Under the pieces are notes generated by a model, which saw only the letters and a list, made by a program, of their open reading frames with translations, did no database searches and was not told the DNA's origin. DNA of 64,000 bases from assembly GCF_024498135.1 (NCBI RefSeq), contig NZ_JANHOH010000001.1:2170001-2234000 (forward strand), read 5' to 3'. Below are positions 1-10,071 of the stretch, piece after piece; positions within the stretch are counted from its first letter, which is position 1, and each line of letters starts with the position of its first letter. The stretch comes from Mucilaginibacter aquariorum. Lineage in GTDB: Bacteria > Bacteroidota > Bacteroidia > Sphingobacteriales > Sphingobacteriaceae. The position numbers and the translations under genes are program-made.

Positions 1-1608
1 GGTATAGTAGCTGGTAAGTTGTACGCTGCTTACACTTACCCGTTTCCATTTATTGTCGGCTTCTGTTTGTTGTTGAAAGGCTTCTTTAGTAAGCATCTTA
101 ATGGCTTGTTCTTTCGTCATGTTACTTGCGTGTACACTATAATCTAATATGGTGTTACAAACCGAACGCAGATGCCATTTGTACCACATCAGGCGCATCT
201 CGGGTGCATTATCGCCAAAACCGGCATCCATCATCTCCTGCTCGCTGAACACCGCCCAGCCTTCAACCATGGCGCCGTTACCCAAAACTGACTTTATTAA
301 ACTTGGCGACTGGTTAGCATACACCAATTGCGTGTAATGACCGGGGATGGCTTCGTGGATACACAGTATCTGTAGCGTGTAATTGTTGTATTCGCGTAAA
401 TAGCTCTCTGCTTTCTCGGGCGACCAACCCGACAGGCTGCCTACATTATAATAGGTGTTGCCTTCTTTATCGTACGGCCCAGGCGAACTTATAGATGCAC
501 CTGCAACACCGGCCATATAGCCGGGCTCTTTACGTACTACCAAAGGTTTTGACGGATCAAGTGTGAGCAGGTCTTTGCTTTTAATGAATGCGGTTAACTT
601 TGGAATTTCTTTTTCAATGGCCGATTGAAAATCGCCCGGGGCAACGTGTTTACTCGATAATGTATCTATCAACTTACCAATAAATTCAAGCGAATCTTTT
701 GGTATAGGCTGCGTGCCAAAATATTTTGGCCAAAGCTGCCTGCTTAATTTTGCCATTTCGCGATGTACGTATTTTTTACGCTCTACCGCCGAGTTGTAAG
801 TTTGCTGAGCCGTAGCCTCGGCTTGTATATCAAACTTAAATTTACTTTCGTAAAGCTGCTTACCCAACCTAAAGCTGCGCGGCTTATCATTTTTTAGCCC
901 TTTTAAATAGGTGGCAAAGCCTTTAATAGCATCTGCCGATAATTTTGCGCGATCAAGCATTAATTTTTTTTCGGCGGCGGGGATATTTGTTTCTTTTAAT
1001 GAATCGGCAAAGTCGGTTTCAAAAACACTTACACCACCCAGGTGCTGGTCAATAGCAAGCCCGGTAAGTTCGGCAACGGGGTTTTTTAATTGCTTTTCCG
1101 CTTCCTTATAATAGAGCGGGATGTTTGCCATTTTTTGATAAAAACTGCGCAGGCGCTTGGCAAGCGAGGCATAAGGCTCGTTAAGGATAGTGGCAAATGT
1201 GCCTATTACGTTATATGACGATGGATCCCACTCGTACGATTTTAGTTGTTCATTATACCATTGCAGGCTTTCCATTTGGTTTTGCATCATGCGATGGTCC
1301 ATCTTATTGGCATCATTAAGGCTGTTAACCTCGTAACGGCTCAACGAATCCATCTGCACTTTGGCAAACTTAATTAGCTGCTCCCTGGTTTTAGCATTGG
1401 GTATCAGCAAAACACTGTCATACTTATGATAGCCTACAGTTGTTGCCCAATCCGGGTTATACTTCCACAATTCATCTAAAAAATGGCCTTCATAGGCTGT
1501 AAAGGCAACATCGTCTTTTAAAGATAGTTCCTGGCTCGATTCTCCATCCTTTTTACAGGCCGTAAATGCGGCCACGTAAAGGGCAAGTAATAGTATTTTT
1601 TTGATCAC
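1..1608 (-). CDS. DUF885 family lipoprotein, putative metallopeptidase (C-terminus cut by window edge)
   Basis: The minus-strand frame is open from a GTG at 1608 to the window edge (536 codons seen). The N-terminus is a lipoprotein signal: VIKKILLL, a hydrophobic stretch, then FTAC at a lipobox position, so the protein is probably anchored in the envelope. The motif HEAIPGH is at residues about 418-424; this HExxPGH signature is typical of DUF885, a family thought to be metal-dependent peptidases. Family members are usually 560-600 residues, so roughly 30-60 C-terminal residues lie outside the window. The GTG start is chosen because it places the lipobox correctly and no ATG precedes it. The substrate is unknown. 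It is divergent from the DinB gene at 1701. Confidence 0.85.
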   Translation of the reverse strand, partial: MIKKILLLALYVAAFTACKKDGESSQELSLKDDVAFTAYEGHFLDELWKYNPDWATTVGYHKYDSVLLIPNAKTREQLIKFAKVQMDSLSRYEVNSLNDANKMDHRMMQNQMESLQWYNEQLKSYEWDPSSYNVIGTFATILNEPYASLAKRLRSFYQKMANIPLYYKEAEKQLKNPVAELTGLAIDQHLGGVSVFETDFADSLKETNIPAAEKKLMLDRAKLSADAIKGFATYLKGLKNDKPRSFRLGKQLYESKFKFDIQAEATAQQTYNSAVERKKYVHREMAKLSRQLWPKYFGTQPIPKDSLEFIGKLIDTLSSKHVAPGDFQSAIEKEIPKLTAFIKSKDLLTLDPSKPLVVRKEPGYMAGVAGASISSPGPYDKEGNTYYNVGSLSGWSPEKAESYLREYNNYTLQILCIHEAIPGHYTQLVYANQSPSLIKSVLGNGAMVEGWAVFSEQEMMDAGFGDNAPEMRLMWYKWHLRSVCNTILDYSVHASNMTKEQAIKMLTKEAFQQQTEADNKWKRVSVSSVQLTSYYT

Positions 1609-1700
1609 TATGGTACAGTTTTGCTTTGGTGCATAAACTTAAAACTTTTGAGCCATATAAATCAAACGTGTATCTATTTTGTTAAATAAGAAACATAATT

Positions 1701-2177
1701 ATGGATCAACAGCACCAACTACTAATAAACGAATTAATAAAACTGCTTACCGGCGGCGGCGCACACGCTACCTTAGAGGATGCCCTTGATGGATTACCGG
1801 CAAATTTAAGGGGTGTTAAACCCAATAACCTACCTTATAGTATATGGCAACTGGCCGAGCATATCCGTATTGCACAGTGGGACATGCTGGAATTTAGCAA
1901 GGATGGCAGCCATCAATCGCCTAACTGGCCAAATGATTACTGGCCAAAAGAAAGCAGCCCGGCAGATGATACCGCCTGGAATAAAACAATTGAACAGATC
2001 AATGCCGACAGGGACGAATTTATAGCGCTGTTAAAAAGCGGCGATATCTATGAAAACATTCCGCATGGCGATGGGCAAAGCATACTACGCGAGGCACTTC
2101 AAATAGCAGATCATAATGCATATCATACCGCAGAAATTATCCTGTTAAGAAGATTGCTGGGCGCCTGGAAATCTTAG
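1701..2177 (+). CDS. DinB superfamily protein
   Basis: 158 residues. The three histidines expected of the DinB/YfiT four-helix-bundle metal site are visible at H54 (LAEHIR) and H138/H142 (DHNAYH). Length matches the family. DinB-like proteins bind a divalent metal; some are thiol-dependent transferases, but most, like this one, have no assigned substrate. It stands alone between a divergent lipoprotein gene and a convergent hydrolase gene, and a hairpin-forming repeat follows the stop. A second, sequence-divergent DinB protein is encoded at 62651. Confidence 0.85.
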   Translation: MDQQHQLLINELIKLLTGGGAHATLEDALDGLPANLRGVKPNNLPYSIWQLAEHIRIAQWDMLEFSKDGSHQSPNWPNDYWPKESSPADDTAWNKTIEQINADRDEFIALLKSGDIYENIPHGDGQSILREALQIADHNAYHTAEIILLRRLLGAWKS

Positions 2178-2180
2178 AGG

Positions 2181-2252
2181 ATGTGCAGATTTCAAATGTG
2201 CAGATATGCAGATGATTTCATTTGCACATCTGCATATCCGCACATTTGCACA
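2181..2252. repeat. Palindromic intergenic repeat, family T (probable bidirectional terminator)
   Basis: An imperfect inverted repeat built from ATGTGCAGATATGCAGATG and its near complement fills the 75-bp gap between two convergent genes. Related copies occur at 20263-20289, 20959-20998 and 35743-35777, always in intergenic DNA. The position suggests a role as a transcription stop, but there is no clear T-run, so that is inference. Confidence 0.65.
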
Positions 2253-3536
2253 TTATTTCAATCCCTTTACAAAGTTCACTATGCTGGTTACCAGCTCAGG
2301 CTTTAGGGGCAGGTCTGGTTTACTGTAGGTGGCAGCGTTTTGTTCCTTATCTGCAGGCGCTTCTTTCAATATGTGGTTCATGCCGGGGATAATCGTAAGC
2401 GTAGCCTCAGATTTTGCTTTCTTCAATAGTTCGGCTTCTGTAACAGGCACCTGAATATCTGTTGTACCTTGAAGTATCAGCACAGGTATCTTAGCCTTCT
2501 TTATCTCTCTTGTTGGCACGTACCTAAACCACGACATTAAATAGGGCTGAATATCGGGACGGGCGATTGGATATAGTTTGGGGTCGATATTATCCGTAAA
2601 CTTACCCTTACGCAAGCTATCCAGCATAGTTTTAAAATTATCGGCAATGTATTTCGGCTGAGATTTCATTTGCTCGGTAACTATTAAATCTGCCTGCCTG
2701 CCTGCGCCGGCAACAGAAATATAAGCATTAGCCGGTTGATCTCGGATGGCTAATACCCCTACAAGCGCGCCTTCGCTATGGCCTAAAACAATAACTTTTG
2801 AAAAACGCTGATCTTCGCTTAACAGGTTTATTAATCCAATGGCATCATCAACATAATCTTCAAAACGCAGCTCTTTTTCTTTGGTAGTGCTAACGCTTTG
2901 GCCTACCAGGCGTTTATCGTACCTTAAAGTAGCAATGCCATTTTTACCCAAATCATTCGCCAGCATTTTGTAGGTGTTACCATTTAAACCCAGTTTAGCG
3001 CTGTTACCGTCCCTATCGGTTGGGCCCGAACCTGGTATTATTAATACAACAGGTATTTTACCGGTGGCATTTGCAGGTGTGGTTAACGTACCGGATATAG
3101 ATCCCGAAAGTGTTTTCAGTAAAATTGGCGATTCTTTTAATGATGCGTCAAGTGCTATTGTTTTTGCCTCTTCTGCATAAGGGCTTAATAACAGTCCGAT
3201 TATTTTGTTCTGGTTGTTAAGCGATATGTTCAGCAGAAAAACGGCCTTGTCAAACGTTGCCTTATAAACCGCTAAGGGTTGGTTATACTTTAAAAAATCT
3301 GTTTTATTTAACGCACCCAACTGCGATTTTAGCTGTATTGTAGTAGGTTTAAACTTATCAAGCGGTAAGCTGGCCTTCATTTCGGCACTAAACATATTAA
3401 AGATGCTATCCGGCTGGTTGTTATTATAAAACTGTTTAAATTTATTAGCAACTACTGCATAGTTAGCAGGCTGATCTTGCGCCTTAAGCTGTGCGGCCAA
3501 TAATAAAACAAATGCTATAAAGTATATTTTCTTCAT
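2253..3536 (-). CDS. Secreted alpha/beta hydrolase with N-terminal DUF3887-like domain
   Basis: 427 residues starting with a signal peptide (MKKIYFIAFV..., cleavage near AQ at 20). Residues about 25-120 look like a DUF3887-type domain (a small domain often fused ahead of bacterial hydrolases). From about 140 comes an alpha/beta hydrolase: oxyanion region IIPGSGPTDRDG (166-177), nucleophile GHSEG with S254, acid D360 in LQGTTD, and H388 in PGMNHIL, so the catalytic triad is complete. It probably acts in the periplasm as an esterase or acyl hydrolase; the substrate cannot be told from sequence. Monocistronic, reading away from the 811-aa barrel gene at 3728. Confidence 0.88.
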   Translation of the reverse strand: MKKIYFIAFVLLLAAQLKAQDQPANYAVVANKFKQFYNNNQPDSIFNMFSAEMKASLPLDKFKPTTIQLKSQLGALNKTDFLKYNQPLAVYKATFDKAVFLLNISLNNQNKIIGLLLSPYAEEAKTIALDASLKESPILLKTLSGSISGTLTTPANATGKIPVVLIIPGSGPTDRDGNSAKLGLNGNTYKMLANDLGKNGIATLRYDKRLVGQSVSTTKEKELRFEDYVDDAIGLINLLSEDQRFSKVIVLGHSEGALVGVLAIRDQPANAYISVAGAGRQADLIVTEQMKSQPKYIADNFKTMLDSLRKGKFTDNIDPKLYPIARPDIQPYLMSWFRYVPTREIKKAKIPVLILQGTTDIQVPVTEAELLKKAKSEATLTIIPGMNHILKEAPADKEQNAATYSKPDLPLKPELVTSIVNFVKGLK

Positions 3537-3727
3537 GGTATAAATATAAGTCCGTTTGGCGAAATTAATAAAATAGAAAGGATTTCACTTTTTATAGCAA
3601 TAAACTTAAAGCAACATTTAATAGTATAATGCGTAAAAAGCGCCAATAGATTTTACCAGTTGTAATATTGTTGTTATATTAACTTTTTTAAAGGGAACAC
3701 TATAGAGAATTTCTACGAGGTATATTA

Positions 3728-6163
3728 ATGAGGGTTAAATTTGGATGCTTTTTTATAGCTTTCCTTACAAGTTTATTTAGTTTTTGTTACGCCCAAACGG
3801 GCTCTTCAATAATACGGGGTAATGTTTTAATACAAAATAACCAGGCTGCCGAGGCTGCCACCGTTGTTTTATTAAACCTGCCCGACTCCTCTGTGGTTAT
3901 GTCTGCACTGGTTAATTATAAAGGTGCGTATCAATTTTTAAATGTACCTGCCGGTGCTTATACCATTTTAGCAACCAGGCTTGGTTACAAAAAAGCTTAT
4001 TCCCCTGCCCATACCGTTAAAACGGGTCAAACGATTATTATCCCTAATATCCAGTTAACGGCTATAAACAACGAGTTAAAAGAAGTGTCTATTGTTGCCA
4101 AAACACCTTATGTTGAAGTAAGGCCCGGCAAAACTATCATTAACCCAGCAGCCAGTATTATTGCCGACGGCCAATCAGTGCTCGATATTTTAAGACAATC
4201 GCCGGGTGTGCGGGTTGATAACGGCGATAACATTAGCGTTAGTGGCAGGCAGGGGGCATTGATACTGATAGATGGTAAAGTTACCAACCTTTCGGGTGCA
4301 GATCTTGCCGCATTACTTAAAAGCACGCAGGGGAGCAATGTTGATCGCATGGAAATTATAACCGGCGGCTCACCTAAGTATGATGCTGCGGCGGGCGGTA
4401 TAGTTAACATCGTAATGAAAAAAGGCAAAAATGTTGGCACAAACGGAACCTACACGGCATCTGCAGGGTACGGTAAATACTACAAGGCTAATACCGGTAT
4501 AGCATTCAACAACCGCACCGATCATTATAATATTTTTGGCAGCTACAATTTATCGGCATACAAAACTTTTAAAAACTTTGATACCGACCGGAAAATAACC
4601 TACCAGGGCGTGCAAAGCAACTATAACACCATGTATAGGAGTGTGTATGACAACCTTACGAACAATTTCAGATTAGGTACCGATTTCTTTCCATCGCCCG
4701 GGCAAACTATAGGCTTTTTGGTAAGCGGCAATTTAAACGGCACCGATTATCAGAAAGATAACACCTTAACTATTTACAACCGGAGCGTAAAAGACTCTAC
4801 TATTAAAGCGCACTCAGATCTTGACAGGGATATCCACAACTTTAGTTATAATTTAAATTACTCGGGTAAACTGGATAGTAGCGGTCGCACGCTATCGGCA
4901 AACGTAACCTATACTACTAATAAACGCCACTCTGACGAGTACATTACCAATAACTTTTTTGATGGAACAGGCAATGTTTACCGCGCCCCTCTGCTTTTAG
5001 AAAATCTTTCGCCTACAAAAATGCGCAACTTTTCGGCATTGTTAGATTATAGTACCCCGCTATCAAAAGGCGCAAAATTTGAAGCAGGTTTAAAATTCAG
5101 CAGCACTAAAACAGATAACAACCTAATTTTTGGGCCAAAAGTGGGTAACGTATATACCATAGATACTACCTTTAGTAATTATTTCATTTATACCGAGCGC
5201 ATTGGTGCAGGTTATGTAAACTATAGTGGCAAATTTGGCAAACTGGATTTAAACGCAGGTGTGCGGGGCGAATACACCAGCTCTGATGGCAACTCGGTTA
5301 CCCGCGACAATAATACCAAACGAAGCTATTTCAACCTCTTCCCAACCATATTGTTAAACTATCATTATAATGATAAGAATGACTATGCGTTAACGTTTAC
5401 GCGGGGTGTATCACGGCCAATATATGATAAGCTTAATCCATTCCTTTACTTTATCGATCTTTATAACTACCAGGCGGGTAACGCTTACTTAAGGCCGGTG
5501 TATGCAAATACCCTTAGCTTAACGCACACCTACAACCAGGAAATAAGCACAAAACTTTATGCCGTATTAGCTACAGGGGCATCGTTCCCTTTTTATGCAC
5601 AAAACGACGCTACCAAGGTTATCCTGAATACCGATGTAAACCTTGGGCGGGTACATACTATTGGCTTAAATATTACCGCACCCATTAAATTTACCAACTG
5701 GTGGACCAGTAGTTATGATGTTGACGCCTCCTACCAGCGCTATATAGCCGACCCGCAGTATGGCGACTTTGACAGAAGCACAGGTGATTTGATTGTTAAT
5801 ACCGTTCAAAGTTTTACGATAACAAGTGTATTAGGGGCCGAGATTGGAGGCCATTATGAAACGCCCACCCTTTACGGCATCAACCAGTTTAAAGCAAATT
5901 ACTATACTGAAGCGGGAGTAAGTATGCAGCTATGGAATAAGCAGGGGAAACTGAGCCTGGTTGCTAATGATATTTTTAACACCAACCGCGACCGTTCATC
6001 TACCAAATACCAAAATCTTGACCGCTATACGGTTGACCGCAGGGAGTACCGCGTGGTAACGTTAAGCTTTAGCTATCGATTTGGCAAAACGACTGTAAAA
6101 GGGGCCGCCCGCCACAGAACAGGCAGCGAAGACGAACAAAAGCGTATGAATGGTGCTAATTAA
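3728..6163 (+). CDS. Outer-membrane beta-barrel protein, TonB-receptor-like (OMP_b-brl_3 type)
   Basis: 811 residues. Signal peptide 1-23 (ends CYAQ), then a carboxypeptidase-regulatory-like beta-sandwich (about 28-115, GNVLIQNN...GAYTILATRLGY), a TonB plug-like region (about 130-240, with GVRVDNGDNISVSGRQG and GSPKYDAAAGGIVNIVMKKG), then a long barrel rich in alternating aromatic strands ending in SFSYRFGK. This order is that of the Bacteroidota 'outer membrane beta-barrel family' relatives of SusC/TonB receptors. No SusD partner is adjacent, so the ligand is unknown. A basic tail of about 25 residues follows the last strand. Confidence 0.88.
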   Translation: MRVKFGCFFIAFLTSLFSFCYAQTGSSIIRGNVLIQNNQAAEAATVVLLNLPDSSVVMSALVNYKGAYQFLNVPAGAYTILATRLGYKKAYSPAHTVKTGQTIIIPNIQLTAINNELKEVSIVAKTPYVEVRPGKTIINPAASIIADGQSVLDILRQSPGVRVDNGDNISVSGRQGALILIDGKVTNLSGADLAALLKSTQGSNVDRMEIITGGSPKYDAAAGGIVNIVMKKGKNVGTNGTYTASAGYGKYYKANTGIAFNNRTDHYNIFGSYNLSAYKTFKNFDTDRKITYQGVQSNYNTMYRSVYDNLTNNFRLGTDFFPSPGQTIGFLVSGNLNGTDYQKDNTLTIYNRSVKDSTIKAHSDLDRDIHNFSYNLNYSGKLDSSGRTLSANVTYTTNKRHSDEYITNNFFDGTGNVYRAPLLLENLSPTKMRNFSALLDYSTPLSKGAKFEAGLKFSSTKTDNNLIFGPKVGNVYTIDTTFSNYFIYTERIGAGYVNYSGKFGKLDLNAGVRGEYTSSDGNSVTRDNNTKRSYFNLFPTILLNYHYNDKNDYALTFTRGVSRPIYDKLNPFLYFIDLYNYQAGNAYLRPVYANTLSLTHTYNQEISTKLYAVLATGASFPFYAQNDATKVILNTDVNLGRVHTIGLNITAPIKFTNWWTSSYDVDASYQRYIADPQYGDFDRSTGDLIVNTVQSFTITSVLGAEIGGHYETPTLYGINQFKANYYTEAGVSMQLWNKQGKLSLVANDIFNTNRDRSSTKYQNLDRYTVDRREYRVVTLSFSYRFGKTTVKGAARHRTGSEDEQKRMNGAN

Positions 6164-6180
6164 TATTACTGATAAAAAAA

Positions 6181-6396
6181 TCACTGCACTTTTTCTTCGG
6201 GATATTTGCCTTTTATGCGGGTTACAAAAAAGTTGCCTAATGATGCGCTGTTAACAAATTTTTTATAGGCCGCTGGCTTAAATTTAAAATATTGCCAAAC
6301 ACTGCCATCTTCCTTAAACTCCAGTTCAAGAATGTGTTTTTCAGCATCGTAGCCAATGCTTTGTAAAGCCGATGATTGTACTGCCCGCCTGCGCAT
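6181..6396 (-). CDS. KTSC domain protein
   Basis: 71 residues covering a whole KTSC domain: the conserved S-S-A-L-x-S-I-G-Y-D start, an acidic beta strand (LELEFKEDG), the YFKFKPAAYKKF segment and SLGNFFVTRIKGKY. These small domains occur alone or fused to nucleic-acid-related proteins; their biochemical role is unclear. The gene lies 49 bp after the DUF1634 gene on the same strand and may share its transcript. It is convergent with the barrel gene ending at 6163, with only 17 bp between stops. Confidence 0.82.
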   Translation of the reverse strand: MRRRAVQSSALQSIGYDAEKHILELEFKEDGSVWQYFKFKPAAYKKFVNSASLGNFFVTRIKGKYPEEKVQ

Positions 6397-6445
6397 AAGT
6401 TGTATACCTTGTATACCTGTTTAAACCAAAAATGGTTTTAAAAAA

Positions 6446-6829
6446 TTAACCTGCGTGGCCGCTAAATGCGCTGATAACAATAATTAGTAAAACAATAAAA
6501 GTAATGCCGGTATACAAGTAGTCTTTTTCTATAATAAACCCAACGGCGCTAAAAACTACCCTTACTATTGGCGTAGCTATCAACAAAACAATGCCTGCCT
6601 GTATAATGGCACGCCCCCTTAAAGTTAATATGCCATTAATGATACCGGCAGGGCTGTGCACAAAATCGGGTACCCCTTTAAATTCGTGATAATTTGTAAT
6701 GGTTTGTCCATGGCGGTACAAGTAAATAACACCCCCTATAAAAACCACAAGCATAGATACAAAAACACCGGCACGCAGCACCCACCCTATTATCGCCTGC
6801 ATGTCTTTATCTTTAAACTTGTTTGTCAT
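6446..6829 (-). CDS. DUF1634 family integral membrane protein
   Basis: 127 residues with three hydrophobic helices (about 12-37, 72-97 and 103-123) and the family features GWVLRAGVFVSM near the N-terminus, HSPAGIINGILTLRGRAIIQAGI in the centre and a second helix with TPIVRVVFS. DUF1634 genes usually sit beside a TauE/SafE (TSUP) sulfite-type permease; no such permease is next to this one, so it is an orphan copy. It is divergent from leuS, with about 190 bp of AT-rich DNA between starts. Confidence 0.8.
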   Translation of the reverse strand: MTNKFKDKDMQAIIGWVLRAGVFVSMLVVFIGGVIYLYRHGQTITNYHEFKGVPDFVHSPAGIINGILTLRGRAIIQAGIVLLIATPIVRVVFSAVGFIIEKDYLYTGITFIVLLIIVISAFSGHAG

Positions 6830-7019
6830 TGGTTAAATTTGAGGTTGTTATAGCATCGTAAATACCAACAACATTTGCCGAAAATAAGGGTTAAAAAATA
6901 GCTTGCCAACTTTAATGTTAACCTATATAATATATAGACTTTATTGAAAACTACCCTTGTAAACGCGGATGTTAAAGCAGTTTTTACTATTTTCGCAACC
7001 TCATACGGTAAATAAGCAA

Positions 7020-9881
7020 ATGGACTATCAATTTAAAGATATAGAGCAGAAGTGGCAGCAATTTTGGGCTGATAACAAAACCTTTAGGGCCGAAAACAAA
7101 ACCAACAAACCAAAATACTATGTGCTGGATATGTTCCCTTATCCATCGGGTGCAGGGTTGCATGTTGGGCACCCGCTGGGTTATATAGCCTCTGATATTT
7201 TTGCACGTTACAAGCGCTTAAAAGGTTTTAATGTATTGCACCCAATGGGTTACGATAGCTTTGGTTTACCTGCCGAGCAATATGCTATACAAACCGGGCA
7301 GCACCCATCGGTTACTACTGAAGAAAATATTGCTACTTACCGCCGCCAGCTTGATCAGATAGGCTTCTCGTTTGATTGGGACAGGGAGGTGCGCACCAGC
7401 TCGCCCGATTATTATAAATGGACACAATGGATCTTCATACAACTGTTTAACAGCTGGTATAATAAAGATGCCGATAAAGCCGAAAGCATTGCCAAACTGG
7501 TTGAGCATTTTGAAACCAAAGGCTCGGCTGGTATAAATGCCGTTTGCGATGAGGAAATTTTAAGCTTTACCGCCTATGAGTGGAGGGCGATGAATGAGCA
7601 GGAGCAACAAGCCGAACTATTAAAATATCGCCTAACCTACCTGCGCGAAAGCACTGTTAACTGGTGCGCCGCATTGGGTACCGTATTGGCTAACGATGAA
7701 GTAAAAGATGGCTTTAGCGAGCGTGGTGGTTACCCCGTTGAGCAAAAGAAAATGATGCAGTGGAGTATGCGCATTACCGCCTATGCCCAGCGTTTATTAG
7801 AAGGTCTGGACACTATTGACTGGCCCGAGCCTTTGAAAGAAATGCAGCGTAACTGGATCGGTAAAAGTGTAGGCGCATCTGTAAGGTTCCCGTTGGAGGG
7901 AGCGAAGAGCGAGGATTCAGGATCTTCCGCTCCCCGCACTTCAAACTCTGCTTCCTACATAGAAGTATTCACCACCCGTGTTGATACCATTTTTGGTGTG
8001 AGTTTTTTGGTGATAGCGCCCGAGCATGAATTGGTAGCAAGCCTAACCACGCCGGAGCAAAAAGCTGATATTGATGCCTACATTGCACAAACCAAAAAGA
8101 AAAGCGAGCTTGACCGTATGGCCGATACAAAAACTGTATCAGGGGCGTTTACGGGCAGTTATGTAACCAATCCGCTTAATGGCGATAAAATACCGGTTTG
8201 GATAGCCGACTACGTTTTGGCGGGATATGGTACCGGGGCTGTTATGGCTGTACCATCAGGCGATCAGCGCGATTATTTGTTCGCTAAGCATTTTAAGTTG
8301 CCGATAATACCTATCATCGATATACAAAATATTGAAGTAGAGGCCGACCCAACCAAGGAAGGTAAATACATCAACTCCGATTTTATGAACGGCTTGGGCT
8401 ATAAAGAAGCGACCGCTGCTGTGGTTGCCAAATTAGAAGCTTTAGGCTTAGGTAAAGCTAAGGTGAACTTCAGGATGCGCGATGCTATTTTTGGCCGTCA
8501 GCGTTACTGGGGCGAACCTGTACCTGTATACTTTAAAGGCGGTTTACCTTATTTAATTGGGGAAGAACACTTGCCTTTACTACTACCCGAAATTGATAAA
8601 TATCTGCCAACCGAAACCGGTGAACCTCCATTGGGCAGAGCTACGGATTGGAGCTACAAGAGTCAAGAATCAAGAGACAAGAATCAAGAAGGGGCTGGTT
8701 ATGCGTACGAACTAAGCACTATGCCTGGTTGGGCGGGTAGCAGCTGGTACTGGTACCGTTATATGGATGCCCATAACGATAAGGAATTTGCATCTCGCGA
8801 AGCGATAGAATACTGGAAAGATGTTGACTTGTACATTGGTGGCAGCGAACATGCTACCGGACACTTGCTATACAGCCGTTTCTGGAATAAATTCTTGAAG
8901 GATATAGGCAAAGTGGTTGAAGAAGAGCCTTTCAAAAAACTGATCAACCAGGGGATGATACAAGGTAGAAGTAATTTCGTTTACCGGTTGATTGATGACA
9001 TGGGCAAGGGAACAAACACTTTTGTTTCTCATGGTTTGATTAAAAATCACAAAACATCCCCACTGCATGTTGATGTAAATATTGTAGAGAATGAAGTGCT
9101 AAACCTAAATAAATTCAAAATATGGAGACCTGAGTTTGCTGACGCTGAATTTATACTGGAGAACGGAAAATACATCTGCGGTGTCGAGATTGAAAAAATG
9201 TCGAAACGTTATTACAACGTTGTAAACCCTGATGATTTAACACAACGTTACGGTGCCGATACGCTGCGTATGTACGAGATGTTCTTAGGCCCGCTGGAGC
9301 AAAGCAAACCGTGGAATACAAACGGTATTGAGGGTGTGTTTAAGTTTCTGCGTAAATTTTGGAGGTTATTCCATGATGCCGACTGGAATTTTAACGTAAC
9401 AAACGAAGCGCCTACTAAAGCCGAGTTAAAATCGCTGCATAAGATCATCCGTAAGGTGGAAGAGGATATTGAGCGTTTCTCGTTCAATACATCTGTATCC
9501 AGCTTTATGATAGCCGTTAATGAACTAACCGATCTTAAATGTAACAAGCGCGCTATACTGCATGAACTGGTAATTGTACTTGCCCCCTACGCCCCGCATA
9601 TTTGCGAGGAACTTTGGGTGTTGCTTGGCAACGATGCAGGTACTATATCAACAGCTGCTTATCCAAAATTTAACCCGGCCTATTTGGTTGAGGATGAATT
9701 TAGTTACCCTGTATCCTTTAATGGTAAAATGAAAACCAATGTTAGCTTATCATTAGCAATGGAAGTGGCCGACATAGAAGCTGCCATTTTAGCCAACCCA
9801 GATGTGCAAAAATACCTGGATGGTAAAACACCTAAAAAGGTAATTGTAGTAAAAGGCCGCATTGTTAACATAGTTATCTAA
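7020..9881 (+). CDS. leuS: Leucyl-tRNA synthetase with two in-frame repeat-like insertions
   Basis: 953 residues from ATG 7020. Class-I synthetase signatures are present: HVGH at 48-51 and KMSKR at about 726-730. The CP1 editing region carries [12 protein letters not shown] and the C-terminal anticodon-binding part begins near [13 protein letters not shown]. An upstream in-frame ATG at 6969 would add 17 hydrophobic residues (MLKQFLLFS...), but the family begins at the MDYQF type sequence, so 7020 is preferred. Two low-complexity inserts, at nucleotides about 7890-7955 and 8655-8700, are not expected in the family (see findings). A large insertion typical of Bacteroidota LeuS ([16 protein letters not shown]) precedes the KMSKR. 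A rho-independent terminator follows. The enzyme charges tRNA-Leu in the cytoplasm. Confidence 0.97.
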   Translation: MDYQFKDIEQKWQQFWADNKTFRAENKTNKPKYYVLDMFPYPSGAGLHVGHPLGYIASDIFARYKRLKGFNVLHPMGYDSFGLPAEQYAIQTGQHPSVTTEENIATYRRQLDQIGFSFDWDREVRTSSPDYYKWTQWIFIQLFNSWYNKDADKAESIAKLVEHFETKGSAGINAVCDEEILSFTAYEWRAMNEQEQQAELLKYRLTYLRESTVNWCAALGTVLANDEVKDGFSERGGYPVEQKKMMQWSMRITAYAQRLLEGLDTIDWPEPLKEMQRNWIGKSVGASVRFPLEGAKSEDSGSSAPRTSNSASYIEVFTTRVDTIFGVSFLVIAPEHELVASLTTPEQKADIDAYIAQTKKKSELDRMADTKTVSGAFTGSYVTNPLNGDKIPVWIADYVLAGYGTGAVMAVPSGDQRDYLFAKHFKLPIIPIIDIQNIEVEADPTKEGKYINSDFMNGLGYKEATAAVVAKLEALGLGKAKVNFRMRDAIFGRQRYWGEPVPVYFKGGLPYLIGEEHLPLLLPEIDKYLPTETGEPPLGRATDWSYKSQESRDKNQEGAGYAYELSTMPGWAGSSWYWYRYMDAHNDKEFASREAIEYWKDVDLYIGGSEHATGHLLYSRFWNKFLKDIGKVVEEEPFKKLINQGMIQGRSNFVYRLIDDMGKGTNTFVSHGLIKNHKTSPLHVDVNIVENEVLNLNKFKIWRPEFADAEFILENGKYICGVEIEKMSKRYYNVVNPDDLTQRYGADTLRMYEMFLGPLEQSKPWNTNGIEGVFKFLRKFWRLFHDADWNFNVTNEAPTKAELKSLHKIIRKVEEDIERFSFNTSVSSFMIAVNELTDLKCNKRAILHELVIVLAPYAPHICEELWVLLGNDAGTISTAAYPKFNPAYLVEDEFSYPVSFNGKMKTNVSLSLAMEVADIEAAILANPDVQKYLDGKTPKKVIVVKGRIVNIVI
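7899..7933 (+). repeat. Palindromic insert inside leuS (editing domain region)
   Basis: GGAGCG at 7899-7904 and CGCTCC at 7928-7933 bracket a purine-rich loop, encoding part of a Ser/Ala/Gly-rich stretch ([19 protein letters not shown]) just before the conserved [12 protein letters not shown]. Other Bacteroidota LeuS proteins, from memory, run directly from a short beta strand into this motif. The reading frame is kept. Confidence 0.5.
8659..8690 (+). repeat. Short direct-repeat insert inside leuS
   Basis: GTCAAGAATCAAGAGACAAGAATCAAGA-type sequence consists of three tandem (A)GNCAAGAATCAAGA-like units, encoding [11 protein letters not shown] between WSY and the conserved [15 protein letters not shown]. 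The run is unlike the surrounding codon pattern and interrupts a segment that is normally short. It looks like a mobile or amplified short repeat tolerated in frame. Confidence 0.55.
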
Positions 9882-9891
9882 TATAGATACC

Positions 9892-9949
9892 AAAGCCCCT
9901 GTACATTGCCCGTCTCCTAACAGAACAGCAAGCTTACAGGGGCTTTTTG
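9892..9949 (+). terminator. Rho-independent terminator after leuS
   Basis: AAAGCCCCTGTA at 9892-9903 pairs with TACAGGGGCTTT at 9935-9946 and is followed by T residues. The loop is long (31 nt), but the stem is perfect and lies 10 bp after the leuS stop. Confidence 0.8.
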
Positions 9950-10071
9950 TTGCACCTTAGTGTAACATATACATTACTTTACACATAATTTACACAAAAG
10001 CGATATGTGCCTGTAACATTTTGGGCATTTTCGCCTCCAATTACCTAAAACGCTCTAAAAATAGTTCTAAT

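Noticed and set aside
2974..3180. Plus-strand frame opposite the alpha/beta hydrolase
   Set aside because: Antisense shadow with no leader or motif.
10021..10071. TTG start for the 856-aa barrel protein
   Set aside because: Would put 17 polar residues before the signal peptide.
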